A stretch of DNA of 64,000 nt from Flavobacterium soyangense (GCF_015277675.1 NZ_JADHEC010000009.1:42006-106005), one strand, 5' to 3'. Positions 24,154 to 34,930 are shown, counted from the first letter of the stretch. Program-made: numbers and translations. The notes: a model not told the origin generated them from the letters alone.

Positions 24154-25026
24154 TTATTTTATTATTAGTATTGGTTGACCTATCGAAATTGCATTGTCAA
24201 AAAGATTGTTTTGCTTCTTTAAATCTTCGATAGGAATATTATATTTTTTAGAAATAGAGTATAAAGTATCTCCTTTTACAACGACATACCGCTCCGTTTC
24301 TGTAGGGATTTTGGTTATTTCTGTTTCTGTTTCTTGAATTTTACCTAAGTTTCCAATATCATATTTATACAATTGAAACTTTTCAATTAATCCAATTAAC
24401 TTGGTTGGATATTGTGGATCTGTTGCATAACCGGCATCTTTTAATCCTTTGGCCCAAGCCTTATAATCTGTTTTATTTAGATTAAAAAGTTTTGAATATC
24501 GCACTCCTGACCTTAAAAAAAGAGCGTGATCCCGAAAGGAATCAGGAGCATTGTAATATTTCCTAAAACATTCATCAATGGAATCGTCGTCATATTTTAT
24601 AGTTTGTCCCAACCAATCTTTATGACATTTTATGCCAAAATGGTTGTTGGCCTGAACGCTTAAAGGTCCGGTTCCTGCACCAGATTCCAAGATTGCCTGC
24701 CCCAAAATAATACTTGCCGGAATGCCGTACTTTCCCATATTTGACTGTGCTACCTCTTTATAAGTTTCGATATAAGCCAAAATCATTTCGTTAGTGACTT
24801 TTACTCGAGTTGTAGCTTCAAGAATTACAGTATTTTGATTGTAATTTTGGTCTGGTTTTGCAGTCGATTTATTTTCAACAGGTTCTTTTACGACTGGTTT
24901 TCTAACGGTTTTCACCACCGAGGCATAAGGCTTTGAACCTTTTCTGGTGGTTTGAATAACCGATTTATTCGTATTACAACTTACGAAAAACAGAACCAAT
25001 AGTAAGAATACACTTTTTCTAATCAT
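24154..25026 (-). CDS. Lipoprotein glucosaminidase with C-terminal LysM
   Basis: 290 residues. The lipoprotein signal ([12 protein letters not shown], Cys about 17) anchors it to the envelope. After a linker rich in Lys, Thr and Val (about 20-75) comes an endo-beta-N-acetylglucosaminidase domain (about 80-225) with the catalytic Glu in [15 protein letters not shown] (about 108-122) and the family motif NHFGIKCH. A LysM peptidoglycan-binding module closes it ([17 protein letters not shown], about 247-263). It probably trims peptidoglycan during growth. It overlaps the upstream gene by eight bases. Confidence 0.92.
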   Translation of the reverse strand: MIRKSVFLLLVLFFVSCNTNKSVIQTTRKGSKPYASVVKTVRKPVVKEPVENKSTAKPDQNYNQNTVILEATTRVKVTNEMILAYIETYKEVAQSNMGKYGIPASIILGQAILESGAGTGPLSVQANNHFGIKCHKDWLGQTIKYDDDSIDECFRKYYNAPDSFRDHALFLRSGVRYSKLFNLNKTDYKAWAKGLKDAGYATDPQYPTKLIGLIEKFQLYKYDIGNLGKIQETETEITKIPTETERYVVVKGDTLYSISKKYNIPIEDLKKQNNLFDNAISIGQPILIIK

Positions 25027-25924
25027 TGAAATTTATTATTGGTGATTTTTTTGCTTTCAGTTTCAAATTCATTCCCGCAATTCCCTGAATTCCTCCGGTG
25101 TGAATGATTAATATTTTTGAGTTCTCCGGAAAATAATTCTTTTTTATTAAATCCATAAGGCCAAAAACCATCTTTGCCGTATAAATTGGATCCAAAGGAA
25201 TACTGTTTTCTGCATAAAACTGATTGATAAAAGCGATTAATTCAGGATTAACTTTCCCATATCCGCCAAAATGATAATCAGTTATTAATTCCCAGTTCTC
25301 CTTTCGGGCAAATTTACGAATTTCCTCATTTAAAAAATCACCTTTCAAGGCAGGAAATCCCAAAACTTTTTGATGTGGTAAAATACTGTTTATAATTCCG
25401 CTAATTGTTCCGCCAGTTCCAACGGCACAGCATATAAAATCAAATTCAGCATCTTCCTCACTTAGAATTTCTTCGCATCCTTTGACAGCAAATTCATTGG
25501 TTCCTCCTTCAGGAATAAGGTAAAAATTGCCAAATTCCTGTGTTAAGTTTTCAATAAACTCTGGTTCTGTTTTGCGGCGATAGTCTTCCCGAGTGACAAA
25601 TTTGAATTGCATTCCGCATTCCTGAGCAAATTTTAAAGTGGGATTTTCATTGATTTTACTTTCCAATTCATCACCACGAATAATTCCGATGGTTTTGAAA
25701 CCTTGCTCTTTTCCCGAATAAGCAAGTGCAGCAATATGGTTTGAAAATGCTCCGCCAAAAGTGATCAAGGTTTTCTGATTTTCTTTTTTTGCTTGAATGA
25801 GATTGTATTTTAGCTTTCGAAACTTATTTCCTGAAATAAACGGATGAATGAGATCTTCACGCCTTATGCAGATGGAGAAACCATCATTGGATGATTTTAT
25901 TTTTTGAGTCAGTATTTCTTGCAA
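25019..25924 (-). CDS. ACC deaminase/D-cysteine desulfhydrase-like PLP enzyme
   Basis: 301 residues, fold-type II PLP enzyme. The Lys that binds PLP lies in SGNKFRKLKYNL (about 31-42); FGGAFSNHIAALAYSGKE holds the phosphate- and substrate-contact residues, and VGTGGTISGI (about 167-176) is the phosphate cup. It most resembles 1-aminocyclopropane-1-carboxylate deaminase and D-cysteine desulfhydrase. The family cannot be split by sight, and true ACC deaminase activity should not be assumed. It starts a three-gene minus-strand row with the glucosaminidase and hemL. Confidence 0.85.
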   Translation of the reverse strand: MQEILTQKIKSSNDGFSICIRREDLIHPFISGNKFRKLKYNLIQAKKENQKTLITFGGAFSNHIAALAYSGKEQGFKTIGIIRGDELESKINENPTLKFAQECGMQFKFVTREDYRRKTEPEFIENLTQEFGNFYLIPEGGTNEFAVKGCEEILSEEDAEFDFICCAVGTGGTISGIINSILPHQKVLGFPALKGDFLNEEIRKFARKENWELITDYHFGGYGKVNPELIAFINQFYAENSIPLDPIYTAKMVFGLMDLIKKNYFPENSKILIIHTGGIQGIAGMNLKLKAKKSPIINFND

Positions 25925-26131
25925 AACAAATAGAATTTAGCACAAATATACAATACAAAATGATTGTATTATTCACTGTTGTTAACTACCGTTTTGTATG
26001 CGTTAAGCATTTTAGTTTTTTATGATAGTTTTTTTTAATGAATATTTCACAAACGGAAATGTAGCTAGTCCACGATATCCTTTTGGAATTAAATATTTGG
26101 TTACAATTAGAAACATTCGCTTTAAAGTCTA

Positions 26132-26139
26132 TAAATTTG
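26132..26139 (+). promoter_or_regulatory. -7 element upstream of the DUF5522 gene
   Basis: TAAATTTG, a full match to TAnnTTTG, ends five bases before the ATG at 26145. The mRNA would be nearly leaderless, and the longer open frame starting at 26022 cannot be the gene. Confidence 0.6.
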
Positions 26140-26144
26140 TAGCT

Positions 26145-26321
26145 ATGAACGAACAAAGTAATGAAAATAAATTAATTGAGGGAGAAGATTTTTATTTTAC
26201 GCCCGAAGGCTATAAATGCTTTACCGAAAAATACCATCTAAAAAAAGGTTATTGCTGTAAAAATGGCTGTCGCCATTGTCCATATGGCTTCGATAAAAGA
26301 ACAGGCGAAATCAGAAAATGA
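26145..26321 (+). CDS. Small cysteine-rich DUF5522-type protein
   Basis: 58 residues, no signal peptide. The C-terminal half carries a conserved Cys cluster GYCCKNGCRHCPYGFDKRTG (residues about 37-56), i.e. CC-x3-C-x2-C, likely a metal or iron-sulfur site. A Phe/Tyr-rich stretch (EGEDFYFTPEGYKCFTEKYH) precedes it. I recognise the family as an uncharacterised short protein widespread in Bacteroidota. Position 28 bases before hutU suggests co-transcription. No function can be claimed. Confidence 0.8.
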   Translation: MNEQSNENKLIEGEDFYFTPEGYKCFTEKYHLKKGYCCKNGCRHCPYGFDKRTGEIRK

Positions 26322-26348
26322 AATATTTGAAACCAAAAAAAAATTAAA

Positions 26349-28331
26349 ATGACTTTCAAAGAACAAATTCAAGAAGGAATTCCAGCTATATTGCCACATC
26401 CAAAACCGTTTGAAGCCAGCATCAATCATGCTCCAAAACGAAAAGAAATTCTTTCGACAGAGGAAAAAAAACTGGCGCTTCGCAATGCGCTTCGGTATTT
26501 TGAGCCACAACATCATGCGGAATTAATTCAGGAATTTGCCGAAGAATTAAAAAAATATGGTCGCATTTATATGTACCGTTTTCGTCCTGATTATAAAATG
26601 TTTGCCAGACCTATTGCTGAATATCCCGGAAAATGTGAGCAGGCAAAAGCGATAATGCTTATGATTCAGAACAATCTCGATTATGCGGTGGCACAACATC
26701 CTCAGGAGCTGATTACTTATGGTGGCAATGGAGCCGTTTTCCAGAACTGGGCTCAATATCTATTGACGATGCAATATTTGTCACAAATGACAGAGGAGCA
26801 AACTCTCACGATTTATTCGGGTCACCCTATGGGATTATTTCCTTCACACAAAGAAGCACCGCGGGTTGTCGTGACAAACGGAATGGTTATTCCTAATTAT
26901 TCTAAACCTGACGATTGGGAAAAAATGAATGCACTTGGAGTTTCCCAATATGGCCAAATGACCGCTGGAAGCTATATGTATATAGGCCCGCAAGGGATTG
27001 TGCACGGAACCACAATCACCGTTTTAAATGGTTTCCGGAAAATAAAAACCAGTCCCAAAGGTGGATTATTTGTCACTTCAGGGCTTGGAGGAATGAGTGG
27101 AGCTCAACCAAAAGCCGGAAACATTGCTGGTTGCATCACGGTTTGTGCCGAAGTAAATCCAAAAATTACACATATTCGACACAGTCAGGGTTGGATAAAC
27201 GAAGTAATTAAAGACATAGATGAACTAGTAAAAAGAGTCGCTTTGGCGAAAGACAAAAAAGAAATTGTTTCAATCGCTTATCTGGGAAATGTTGTGGATG
27301 TTTGGGAAAAATTCGATCAGGAAAATATTTATATTGATTTGGGTTCAGACCAAACTTCACTGCACAATCCTTGGGCTGGAGGCTATTATCCTGCAGATAT
27401 TTCTTTTGAAGAAGCTAACGAAATGATGGCCAATAATCCTGATTTATTCAAGGAAAAAGTACAAGAAACGCTTCGTCGCCATACTAATGCCATCAATAAA
27501 CATACTGCAAAAGGAACTTATTTCTTTGATTACGGAAATGCATTTTTGCTGGAAGCTTCGCGTGCTGGCGCTGATATTATGGCCGAAAACGGAATCGATT
27601 TCAGATATCCAAGTTATGTACAGGATATTATGGGTCCAATGTGTTTTGATTATGGATTTGGGCCTTTCCGTTGGGTTTGTGCCTCAGGCAAACCGAAAGA
27701 TTTACAAAAAACGGACACCATAGCTTGTGAAGTTTTGGAAGAAATGAAAAAAAAATCTCCAGACGAAATTCAACAACAAATGCAGGATAACATCCATTGG
27801 ATAAAAGGAGCTCAAGAAAATAAATTAGTCGTTGGTTCACAAGCCAGAATCCTCTATGCTGATGCCGAAGGAAGAATGAAAATTGCCGAAGCTTTTAATC
27901 AGGCAATTGCCAAAGGCGAGATTGGGACTGTAGTTTTAGGTCGCGATCATCACGATGTTTCGGGTACGGATTCTCCTTATAGAGAAACTTCAAACATCTA
28001 TGATGGCTCCCGTTTTACTGCCGATATGGCAATACAAAACGTGATAGGAGACAGTTTTCGTGGCGCAACCTGGGTATCCATTCACAACGGCGGAGGAGTT
28101 GGTTGGGGCGAAGTAATAAATGGTGGATTTGGTATGGTTCTTGATGGTTCAAAGAAAGCCTCAAAGCGCATAGAATCAATGCTTTTCTGGGATGTGAACA
28201 ATGGTATTTCCAGAAGAAGTTGGGCCAGAAATGAAGGAGCAATTTTTGCCATAAAAAGAGCGATGGAGGTTCAGCCCTTATTGAAAGTTACACTACCTAA
28301 TTTGGTAAATGATGATTTGTTTAAAATTTAA
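26349..28331 (+). CDS. hutU: Urocanate hydratase
   Basis: Converts urocanate to imidazolonepropionate in histidine breakdown; cytoplasmic and NAD-dependent. 660 residues, the longer variety with an extra N-terminal part compared with the about 555-residue proteobacterial enzyme. Visible landmarks: ITYGGNGAVFQNWAQYLL (about 119-136), IYSGHPMGLFPSH, TAGSYMYIGPQGIVHGT and GGLFVTSGLGGMSGAQPKA (dinucleotide-binding, about 240-258), and near the C-terminus VSIHNGGGVGWGEVINGGFG. Other hut genes are not adjacent, so the pathway is scattered, unless the arginase-fold protein at 59.6 kb is counted. Confidence 0.95.
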   Translation: MTFKEQIQEGIPAILPHPKPFEASINHAPKRKEILSTEEKKLALRNALRYFEPQHHAELIQEFAEELKKYGRIYMYRFRPDYKMFARPIAEYPGKCEQAKAIMLMIQNNLDYAVAQHPQELITYGGNGAVFQNWAQYLLTMQYLSQMTEEQTLTIYSGHPMGLFPSHKEAPRVVVTNGMVIPNYSKPDDWEKMNALGVSQYGQMTAGSYMYIGPQGIVHGTTITVLNGFRKIKTSPKGGLFVTSGLGGMSGAQPKAGNIAGCITVCAEVNPKITHIRHSQGWINEVIKDIDELVKRVALAKDKKEIVSIAYLGNVVDVWEKFDQENIYIDLGSDQTSLHNPWAGGYYPADISFEEANEMMANNPDLFKEKVQETLRRHTNAINKHTAKGTYFFDYGNAFLLEASRAGADIMAENGIDFRYPSYVQDIMGPMCFDYGFGPFRWVCASGKPKDLQKTDTIACEVLEEMKKKSPDEIQQQMQDNIHWIKGAQENKLVVGSQARILYADAEGRMKIAEAFNQAIAKGEIGTVVLGRDHHDVSGTDSPYRETSNIYDGSRFTADMAIQNVIGDSFRGATWVSIHNGGGVGWGEVINGGFGMVLDGSKKASKRIESMLFWDVNNGISRRSWARNEGAIFAIKRAMEVQPLLKVTLPNLVNDDLFKI

Positions 28332-28341
28332 ATCTAATAAA

Positions 28342-28887
28342 ATGAAAGCGATTAAACCCATTGTAATTCTCCTTTTTTTAGTATTGAGTTCTTGCAGCTC
28401 AGTAAATGTGTATTCTGATTATGAAAAAAGCATCGATTTTAGCCAATACAAAACATATGCTTTTCATAAAAAAGGAATTGAAAAAGTCCAAATTTCAGAA
28501 ATGGACAAGAAACGAATTTTAAATGCTATTGATGTTGAACTTAGCAAAAAAGGAATGACTAAAAGTGACACTCCTGATTTGCTGATAAATATTTTTACCC
28601 AAGAAAGACAACAAATAGATGTAAATCAATATTATGCTGGCTGGGGTTACGGCTGGGGATATGGTTGGGGTTTCGGCTGGAGTCCCTATTATTGGGGAGG
28701 ACATCCTTATGTAAGTACTTCGACAGAAGGAACTTTATACATTGATTTAATTGACGCCAAGAAAAATGAATTGGTTTGGGAAGGTGAAGGCGTGGGCTAT
28801 TTGGCACAAGATCGCTCTAAAAAAGAAGCATTAATAAACGAATTTGTATCAAAAATTTTAGCGCAATATCCGCCGACAAAAAAATAA
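28342..28887 (+). CDS. DUF4136 lipoprotein with Gly-Trp-Tyr repeat
   Basis: 181 residues. The lipoprotein signal (LFLVLSSCSSV, Cys about 17) is followed by the DUF4136 fold: DFSQYKTYAFHKKG near the start and ALINEFVSKILAQYPP at the end. In the middle is a short aromatic repeat, GWGYGWGYGWGFGWSPYYWG (about 96-115), which probably forms a loop. The ATG at 28342 is chosen for the signal peptide; it lies 10 bases after hutU, so the two may share a message. The role is unknown. Confidence 0.85.
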   Translation: MKAIKPIVILLFLVLSSCSSVNVYSDYEKSIDFSQYKTYAFHKKGIEKVQISEMDKKRILNAIDVELSKKGMTKSDTPDLLINIFTQERQQIDVNQYYAGWGYGWGYGWGFGWSPYYWGGHPYVSTSTEGTLYIDLIDAKKNELVWEGEGVGYLAQDRSKKEALINEFVSKILAQYPPTKK

Positions 28888-28979
28888 CTAGGCCGCAATA
28901 AATTTATAAAAATAGAGCCGTAACAGCAATGTTATGGTTTTTTTTATGGTTTAATTTTTGTTGAAGTTTATTACTACTT

Positions 28980-29936
28980 TTAAAATTCTATATGAGAGAA
29001 TTTTATTGCTAAAGCATTAATTTTTTGACTCAAATTATCAAGAAATTTTTTATGACTTTCTGAATTTGGATTAAAAGGTCTATGAGCCAATCTTTTTTGA
29101 ATCGTTTCGACTTCGTTCATAATCGAATGACATTCTTCAGAAATAGTAGTTTCTGAAAATCGTTCCCAAATATAATTTACCGCTACTTTGCTGGGATGCA
29201 ACATATCATCGGCATAAAAACGATAATCCCGAAGTTCATCCATCATAATTTCGTAGGAAGGAAAGTATTCAGTGTTCAGTTTACAGTGATCAGTTTGCAA
29301 CTGTTTATAAATAGCAGTGATTAAATTTGCCTTACTTACTTGATTTTCCACAAAACCATCCTTGAGATGACGCACTGGCGAAACTGTGAAAATAATATTG
29401 ACTTTTGGATTCACTTTTTGAATTAAACTGATGGTGCTTTTAATCGAATTCTCAATAATCTCAACCGATAAGATTTCTTTTTTAAATTCCCTTTGAGGCA
29501 CTTTATGGCAATTGGCAACAATACTATTGCTTTCTAAATTTCTATACACCCAAGACGTTCCATAAGTGATAATGATATATGAAGCTTCTTGCAATTGCTG
29601 CTTTGTAGACTGCAGTAATTGATTTAAATTATTCAAAAAATCATCTTTATTTGTATTGCTCAAATCGGAATGCACATTAAAACAATACCAACACTCATTA
29701 TGAAAAAAAATGTCTTTTTCCGTGAATAATTCTTGGTTTACTGCTTTGCGTATGATTTTTTCAATTGAGACTGGATTGAAAATGATTCCAAATGGATTGC
29801 ACGTATTTTGGAACTTGAAATAATCCAACTTCTCAGCTATATTTTCAGCAAAACAAGAACCAAAAGAAACAATTTTAGAATTGTAATCTATTGAATTTTG
29901 AGATTTAGAAATCGGAATTTGTGTCCTGAATTGCAT
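28980..29936 (-). CDS. GSCFA-domain protein
   Basis: 318 residues, no signal peptide. It carries the name-giving motif FGSCFAENIAEKL (residues about 25-37) and further SGNH-hydrolase-like blocks: ITYGTSWVYR, NIIFTVSPVRHLKDG (about 180-194) and a late YADDMLHPSKVAVNYIWERF with the Asp/His pair. This suggests an esterase or acyltransferase of the SGNH type acting on polysaccharide, but the substrate is unknown. It is a single gene behind a lipoprotein gene transcribed in the same direction. Confidence 0.85.
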   Translation of the reverse strand: MQFRTQIPISKSQNSIDYNSKIVSFGSCFAENIAEKLDYFKFQNTCNPFGIIFNPVSIEKIIRKAVNQELFTEKDIFFHNECWYCFNVHSDLSNTNKDDFLNNLNQLLQSTKQQLQEASYIIITYGTSWVYRNLESNSIVANCHKVPQREFKKEILSVEIIENSIKSTISLIQKVNPKVNIIFTVSPVRHLKDGFVENQVSKANLITAIYKQLQTDHCKLNTEYFPSYEIMMDELRDYRFYADDMLHPSKVAVNYIWERFSETTISEECHSIMNEVETIQKRLAHRPFNPNSESHKKFLDNLSQKINALAIKFSHIEF

Positions 29937-29958
29937 TGATTATTTTTTTCAAAAATAA

Positions 29959-30753
29959 TCAATTATAGAATAAAATTGACCTTAAATGCTTAGAATCATT
30001 TCCTCCAAAAACAAGGTCTTCTGAAACAATTTCTATTGGATAACCTATCGAGTCGTATTGGTGTTTACTCTTATTCATTTTGATAGCTGAAATAACCTGA
30101 TCTTCCACAATGTTTTTAACCGATGACACTTCAGAACTACTTATAACATTATTTGAGGAAATTGTTTTAGAGTAATCAAGCAATTTATTGTAACCCAAAA
30201 TGTTGCTTAATGCGTTATTCTTATAATCATATTCAAAACTTGTGATGTTTTCAGCTATAATTCCTTTTCCGGCATCGTCTAAAAATTTGTCGTCTTTAAT
30301 AAGATTTCCGCTTTGAAAATATAGCGTTCCGTGATTAATTATAACGTCATTATTATTTGAATCTTTTGTTAACTTTTCATAAGAAACAGTTCCATTGCTG
30401 TTATGAATATAATTTATCACATAATTATCAGATGAAGTAATTTTTGATAATTGCCCGTCTAAATATAAATATTGTACTGTATTTATGTGTTGATTTGTTT
30501 TGTCTAAAACTACAATTTTTGTAATCAAATCCCCCGTATAATAAAACTCAGAATGTTTATCAAATTTATCAATATTCACTATTTTATTTCCATTATAAGT
30601 AAGCAAAGTTGTGTTTGAAGACCCATCAACTGAAACTTCAACTATCTTTTTCAACAACTGAACCTGAGCCTGATCAACATTTTCATTTGAACAAGAACAA
30701 AGTGTTATTAAAAATACCGATAGTAATCCTATTATTATATTTGCTTTTTTCAT
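29959..30753 (-). CDS. Hypothetical lipoprotein
   Basis: 264 residues. Signal peptide with lipobox (LITLCSCSNEN, Cys about 21). The rest is rich in Asn, Lys, Ser and Thr with alternating Tyr residues (YNGNKIVNIDKF, YYTGDLITKIV, YLYLDGQLSKI, YIHNSNGTVSYEKL), resembling the strand-turn repeats of RHS/YD-like or DUF4595-type surface lipoproteins. No catalytic motif is visible. It ends 22 bases before the GSCFA gene and may be co-transcribed with it. Confidence 0.75.
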   Translation of the reverse strand: MKKANIIIGLLSVFLITLCSCSNENVDQAQVQLLKKIVEVSVDGSSNTTLLTYNGNKIVNIDKFDKHSEFYYTGDLITKIVVLDKTNQHINTVQYLYLDGQLSKITSSDNYVINYIHNSNGTVSYEKLTKDSNNNDVIINHGTLYFQSGNLIKDDKFLDDAGKGIIAENITSFEYDYKNNALSNILGYNKLLDYSKTISSNNVISSSEVSSVKNIVEDQVISAIKMNKSKHQYDSIGYPIEIVSEDLVFGGNDSKHLRSILFYN

Positions 30754-30931
30754 ATTGATCCATAAATCGTATTAGCCTTAATTTTAGGCTTTTATTACAT
30801 TACAAATCAAATCTAAAAAATTAAAAACAACAATATTTATCGTTACAAACCCAATATTTCGGGTAATCTACTATTTAAATCTCGTTTTCAAACTATATTA
30901 GTACCTAAAATAGCTTCTTCCGAATAAAACC

Positions 30932-30967
30932 AAAACCCTTTCAGCACGTAGGTACCGAAAGGGTTTT
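30932..30967 (-). terminator. Terminator of alaS
   Basis: AAAACCCTTTC (30932-30942) pairs with GAAAGGGTTTT (30957-30967) around a 14-base loop, about 23 bases after the alaS stop on the minus strand. It ends in a T-rich tract. Confidence 0.8.
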
Positions 30968-30989
30968 TAGTATAAAAACTAAATCCTTT

Positions 30990-33644
30990 TTACTTCACAA
31001 AATTAACGGCTTTCGCCAAAGCCTCCTGAATTCCAGCTACATTTTTCCCTCCGGCAGTGGCAAAAAACGGTTGACCTCCACCACCACCTTGAATAAACTT
31101 TCCTAATTCACGAACGACAGTTCCTGCATTCAGGTTTTTTTCGGCAACTAATTCTTTCGAAATATAGCACGATAACATTGGTTTTTCGTCTTCGGCTGTG
31201 GCCAAAACCAAGAACAGGTTTTTTTCTAAATTACCTAATTCGTAAGCCAAATCTTTTGCTCCTTCTGGGCTTAAATCTACTTGTTTCGACAAGAATTGAA
31301 CGCCGTTTATTTCTTGTAATTGAGAAGTTAATTCCGCTTTCAAATTCTTAACTTTATCTTTCATCAAAGCCTCGATTTGCGACTTCAATTTAGCGTTTTC
31401 ATCTTGCAGCGAATGAACTGCTTTCATTACATCCTGTGGGTTTTTCAATGCATTTTTAACCTCAGTTAACGTGTCTTCCTGAGTTTCAAAATACGCTTTT
31501 ACGGCATCGCTGGTAATCGCTTCTATACGACGAATTCCGGCTGCAACTGCTCCTTCAGACACAATTTTGAAATGCCAGATTTCGGCAGTGTTCTTCACGT
31601 GAATTCCACCACAAAGTTCCATACTTTCACCAAACTTTATTGCTCGAACAGTATCTCCATATTTTTCTCCAAATAATGCCATAGCCCCTTCTTCAACCGC
31701 TTGTTTGAACGGAATATTTCTTCTTTCAACCAGTGGTAATTGCTCCTGAATTCGAGCATTTACAAAATCTTCGACTTGCTCTAATTCAGTATCAGTCATT
31801 TTTGCAAAATGCGAAAAGTCAAAACGCAAATAATTTGGGTTGACCAAAGATCCTTTTTGTTCTACGTGAGTTCCCAAAATGCTTCGCAAGGCTTGGTGCA
31901 TCAAGTGCGTGGCCGAGTGATTTCTAGCAGACAGACTTCTTAAATCCTGATTTACTTTGGCAACAAAACTATCATTTATGTTTTCTGGTAAATTTTTTGC
32001 AAAGTGCAAAATCAAGTTATTTTCTTTTTTGGTATCTATAATTTCGATAGTTTCATTTGCCGACCCGAGCGAAAGCGAACTGGCGGAGCAAACCAATGTT
32101 CCTTTATCACCTACTTGTCCTCCACCTTCCGGATAAAAAGGCGTTTTATCCAAAACGATTTGATATAGGATTCCGTCTTTTTTGCTGTCAATTTTTCTAT
32201 AACGTGTAATTTTCACTTCGTTTTCGGCTTGGTCATAACCTACAAATGTTTCCACATTTCCGGGAATTAAAGTAACCCAGTCTTCGGTAGAAACTTCAGA
32301 CGCAGCACGAGAACGTGTTTTTTGTTCCAACATCGCTTTATCGAAACCGGCTTCGTCTAATTCTAAATTTCTTTCTCTAAGAATCAAAGCCGTTAAATCG
32401 ATTGGAAAACCAAAAGTATCATACAATTCGAATGCTTTTTGACCTGAAACCGTAGTTCCTTCGGTTGATTTTATTACGCTTTCCAGCAATTGCAATCCTT
32501 GATCCAATGTTCTCAAAAAGGAGTTTTCTTCTTCGCGAATCACGTTCATAACCAAATTTTTCTGAGAAATAATCTCCGGAAAGGAACTTCCCATTTGGCT
32601 ACTCAAGGTTTCTACCAATTTATATATAAAAGCTTCTTTAGTATTTAAAAAGGTAAATCCGTAACGAATGGCACGACGCAAAATTCTACGAATTACATAC
32701 CCTGCTCCAGTATTCGAAGGCAATTGTCCATCGGCAATAGCGAAGGCAACAGCACGAACGTGATCTGCAATAACGCGAATGGCGATATTGATTTTTTCTT
32801 CGGCTTCGTCCTTTGCTTTAATCGTATACTTAGAGCCGGTGATTTTCTCGATATGTTGAATGATTGGCGTGAAAACATCCGTGTCATAATTTGACTGAAC
32901 GCCTTGTAAAACCATGCAAAGTCTTTCAAAACCCATACCGGTATCGACGTGCTGCGCCGGCAATTTTTCTAATGAACCATCGGCCTTGCGGTTGAATTCC
33001 ATGAATACGTTGTTCCAAATTTCCACCACATGAGGATGGTCATTGTTTACCAATGATTTCCCTGAAACCAAGGCTTTTTCTTCGGCGGAACGAATATCAA
33101 CGTGAATTTCTGAACATGGACCACAAGGACCTTGATCGCCCATTTCCCAGAAATTATCTTTTTTGTTTCCAAGAATGATGCGGTCTTCGGAAATTAAGGT
33201 TTTCCAAATATCATAGGCTTCCTGGTCGAAAGGAACGTTTTCTGCAGGGTTTCCTTCAAAAACTGAAACATAAAGAATATCTTTTGGGATTTTGTAAACT
33301 TCTGTCAATAATTCCCAAGCCCAATTGATGGCTTCTTTTTTGAAATAATCCCCAAATGACCAATTGCCCAACATTTCGAACATCGTGTGATGATAGGTAT
33401 CAATTCCCACTTCTTCTAAATCGTTATGTTTTCCTGAAACACGAAGACATTTTTGAGTATCGGCAATTCTTTTGCTTTTTGGTGTTCCATTACCCAGAAA
33501 ATACTCCTTGAACTGTGCCATTCCTGAGTTATTAAACATCAGGGTTGGATCATCTTTAAGAACTATTGGAGCTGACGGAACAATTAAATGTCCTTTGCTT
33601 TCGAAAAAATCCAGAAATTGTTTACGGACGTCTTGTGATTTCAT
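30990..33644 (-). CDS. alaS: Alanyl-tRNA synthetase
   Basis: Charges tRNA-Ala; cytoplasmic. 884 residues with the full domain order. The class II catalytic domain starts at [18 protein letters not shown] with motif 2 around [19 protein letters not shown], then the tRNA-recognition domain ([20 protein letters not shown]). The editing domain has zinc-site [12 protein letters not shown] (about 577-588) and CGGIHVKNT (about 680). A coiled-coil stretch precedes the C-Ala domain, which ends in [14 protein letters not shown]. It is divergent from the M23 peptidase gene. Confidence 0.97.
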   Translation of the reverse strand: MKSQDVRKQFLDFFESKGHLIVPSAPIVLKDDPTLMFNNSGMAQFKEYFLGNGTPKSKRIADTQKCLRVSGKHNDLEEVGIDTYHHTMFEMLGNWSFGDYFKKEAINWAWELLTEVYKIPKDILYVSVFEGNPAENVPFDQEAYDIWKTLISEDRIILGNKKDNFWEMGDQGPCGPCSEIHVDIRSAEEKALVSGKSLVNNDHPHVVEIWNNVFMEFNRKADGSLEKLPAQHVDTGMGFERLCMVLQGVQSNYDTDVFTPIIQHIEKITGSKYTIKAKDEAEEKINIAIRVIADHVRAVAFAIADGQLPSNTGAGYVIRRILRRAIRYGFTFLNTKEAFIYKLVETLSSQMGSSFPEIISQKNLVMNVIREEENSFLRTLDQGLQLLESVIKSTEGTTVSGQKAFELYDTFGFPIDLTALILRERNLELDEAGFDKAMLEQKTRSRAASEVSTEDWVTLIPGNVETFVGYDQAENEVKITRYRKIDSKKDGILYQIVLDKTPFYPEGGGQVGDKGTLVCSASSLSLGSANETIEIIDTKKENNLILHFAKNLPENINDSFVAKVNQDLRSLSARNHSATHLMHQALRSILGTHVEQKGSLVNPNYLRFDFSHFAKMTDTELEQVEDFVNARIQEQLPLVERRNIPFKQAVEEGAMALFGEKYGDTVRAIKFGESMELCGGIHVKNTAEIWHFKIVSEGAVAAGIRRIEAITSDAVKAYFETQEDTLTEVKNALKNPQDVMKAVHSLQDENAKLKSQIEALMKDKVKNLKAELTSQLQEINGVQFLSKQVDLSPEGAKDLAYELGNLEKNLFLVLATAEDEKPMLSCYISKELVAEKNLNAGTVVRELGKFIQGGGGGQPFFATAGGKNVAGIQEALAKAVNFVK

Positions 33645-33722
33645 TTTTTTGATTTAAAAATTTAAAAATTTAAAGATTTACTGGAATTGAATTTTTCAAT
33701 CTTTAAATCTTCTAATTTTTTT

Positions 33723-33793
33723 GCCCCAGATAGATGTGAAAATCCTTTTCTTTTTTGCTGCCAAAAAAGAAAAAAATTGAAACGAATAGCCGG
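33723..33793 (+). repeat. Dispersed flavobacterial intergenic repeat, copy 1
   Basis: From GCCCCAGATAGATGTGAAAA through AAATCCTTTT and an A/T-rich middle with self-complementary arms to AATTGAAACGAATAGCCGG. A relative in opposite orientation lies at 40709-40778. The middle can fold back (CTTTTTTGCTGCCAAAAAAG), so it would form a hairpin in RNA or DNA. Confidence 0.65.
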
Positions 33794-33905
33794 AAAAGGC
33801 ACATTAAAATATTTATTATTGAAAAAAGGGTGTAACAAATGAAACATTTATTAAATTTGTTCGACTAACCTTTTTACAATGTGCAAAAATAGGGTATTTT
33901 AAAAT

Positions 33906-34883
33906 ATGGCGAAAGTAAAATATTATTACGATTCCGAAAATCTGGCCTATCGAAAAATAATCACAAAAACGAGAAAGAAAATTGGAGTTGTTTTGTTGTT
34001 TTTAGTGGCTTCGGCATTGTTTGGTTTTTTGAGTTTTATAGCTTTATTGAACACTCCGTATTTTGAAACTCCAAAAAACAGATTACAAGCTCGCGAAATC
34101 GAAAATTTGAAGTTGCGTTATGCTATTTTGAATAAGAAAATGGATCAAGTAGAGGATGTAATTGATTTTATTGAAGATCGAGACAATAATTTATATAGAG
34201 TGTATTTTAACGCATCAGCGATTCCTGAAGAGGAAAGAAAATCAGGTTTCAAAGGCGTTCATCGATACAAGGAATTAGAAGGATACGACAATTCACAGTT
34301 GGTAATAAATACTACAAAACGAATTGATGTGCTTCAAAAGGCTTTGGCTATTCAATCGAAATCATTGGATGATATTTTAAAAATGGCGAAAGCAAAAGAT
34401 AAATTATTGGCAGCAATTCCGGCTATACAACCGGTGAGAAACGAGAATTTAAAAAGTATGGTTTCTGGTTTTGGTTATCGGACGGATCCTTTTACCAAGG
34501 CAAGAAAAATGCACGAAGGAATGGATTTTACTGCTAAAATAGGGACGCCTGTTTATGCAACTGGTGATGGTTTTGTGGAAAGAGCAGATAATACGGCTTC
34601 TGGATATGGTAATCATATTGTGATTCAACACGGTTTTGGATATGAAACTTTATATGCACATTTAAGCAGATACAAATGCAGAGCCGGTCAACACATTAAA
34701 CGCGGTGACGTTATAGGATTTGTGGGAAGTACAGGAAGATCTGAAGGACCGCATTGCCATTATGAAGTTCACAAAAACGGAAAAGTGGTGAATCCGCTTA
34801 ATTTTTATTACGGAAATATTTCGGCGGTGGAATATGTTGCCATTGCAAAATTAGCTAATCAAGAAAATCAATCCTTTGACTAA
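33906..34883 (+). CDS. M23 (LytM) family metallopeptidase
   Basis: 325 residues. One N-terminal membrane helix (KIGVVLLFLVASALFGFLSF, about 27-46), a helical coiled-coil part (about 60-180), then the LytM domain (about 195-300). Zinc ligands are visible as HEGMDF (H-x3-D) and HCHYEV (H-x-H), with YGNHIVIQHGFGYETLYAHL between. It cuts peptide cross-links of peptidoglycan from the periplasmic side of the inner membrane. It heads a plus-strand row with MerR, LemA and two TPM genes. Confidence 0.93.
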   Translation: MAKVKYYYDSENLAYRKIITKTRKKIGVVLLFLVASALFGFLSFIALLNTPYFETPKNRLQAREIENLKLRYAILNKKMDQVEDVIDFIEDRDNNLYRVYFNASAIPEEERKSGFKGVHRYKELEGYDNSQLVINTTKRIDVLQKALAIQSKSLDDILKMAKAKDKLLAAIPAIQPVRNENLKSMVSGFGYRTDPFTKARKMHEGMDFTAKIGTPVYATGDGFVERADNTASGYGNHIVIQHGFGYETLYAHLSRYKCRAGQHIKRGDVIGFVGSTGRSEGPHCHYEVHKNGKVVNPLNFYYGNISAVEYVAIAKLANQENQSFD

Positions 34884-34930
34884 TTTTCAGGTTGCAGATT
34901 TAAGAAAAAATTTATTTAAACAAAAACAAT

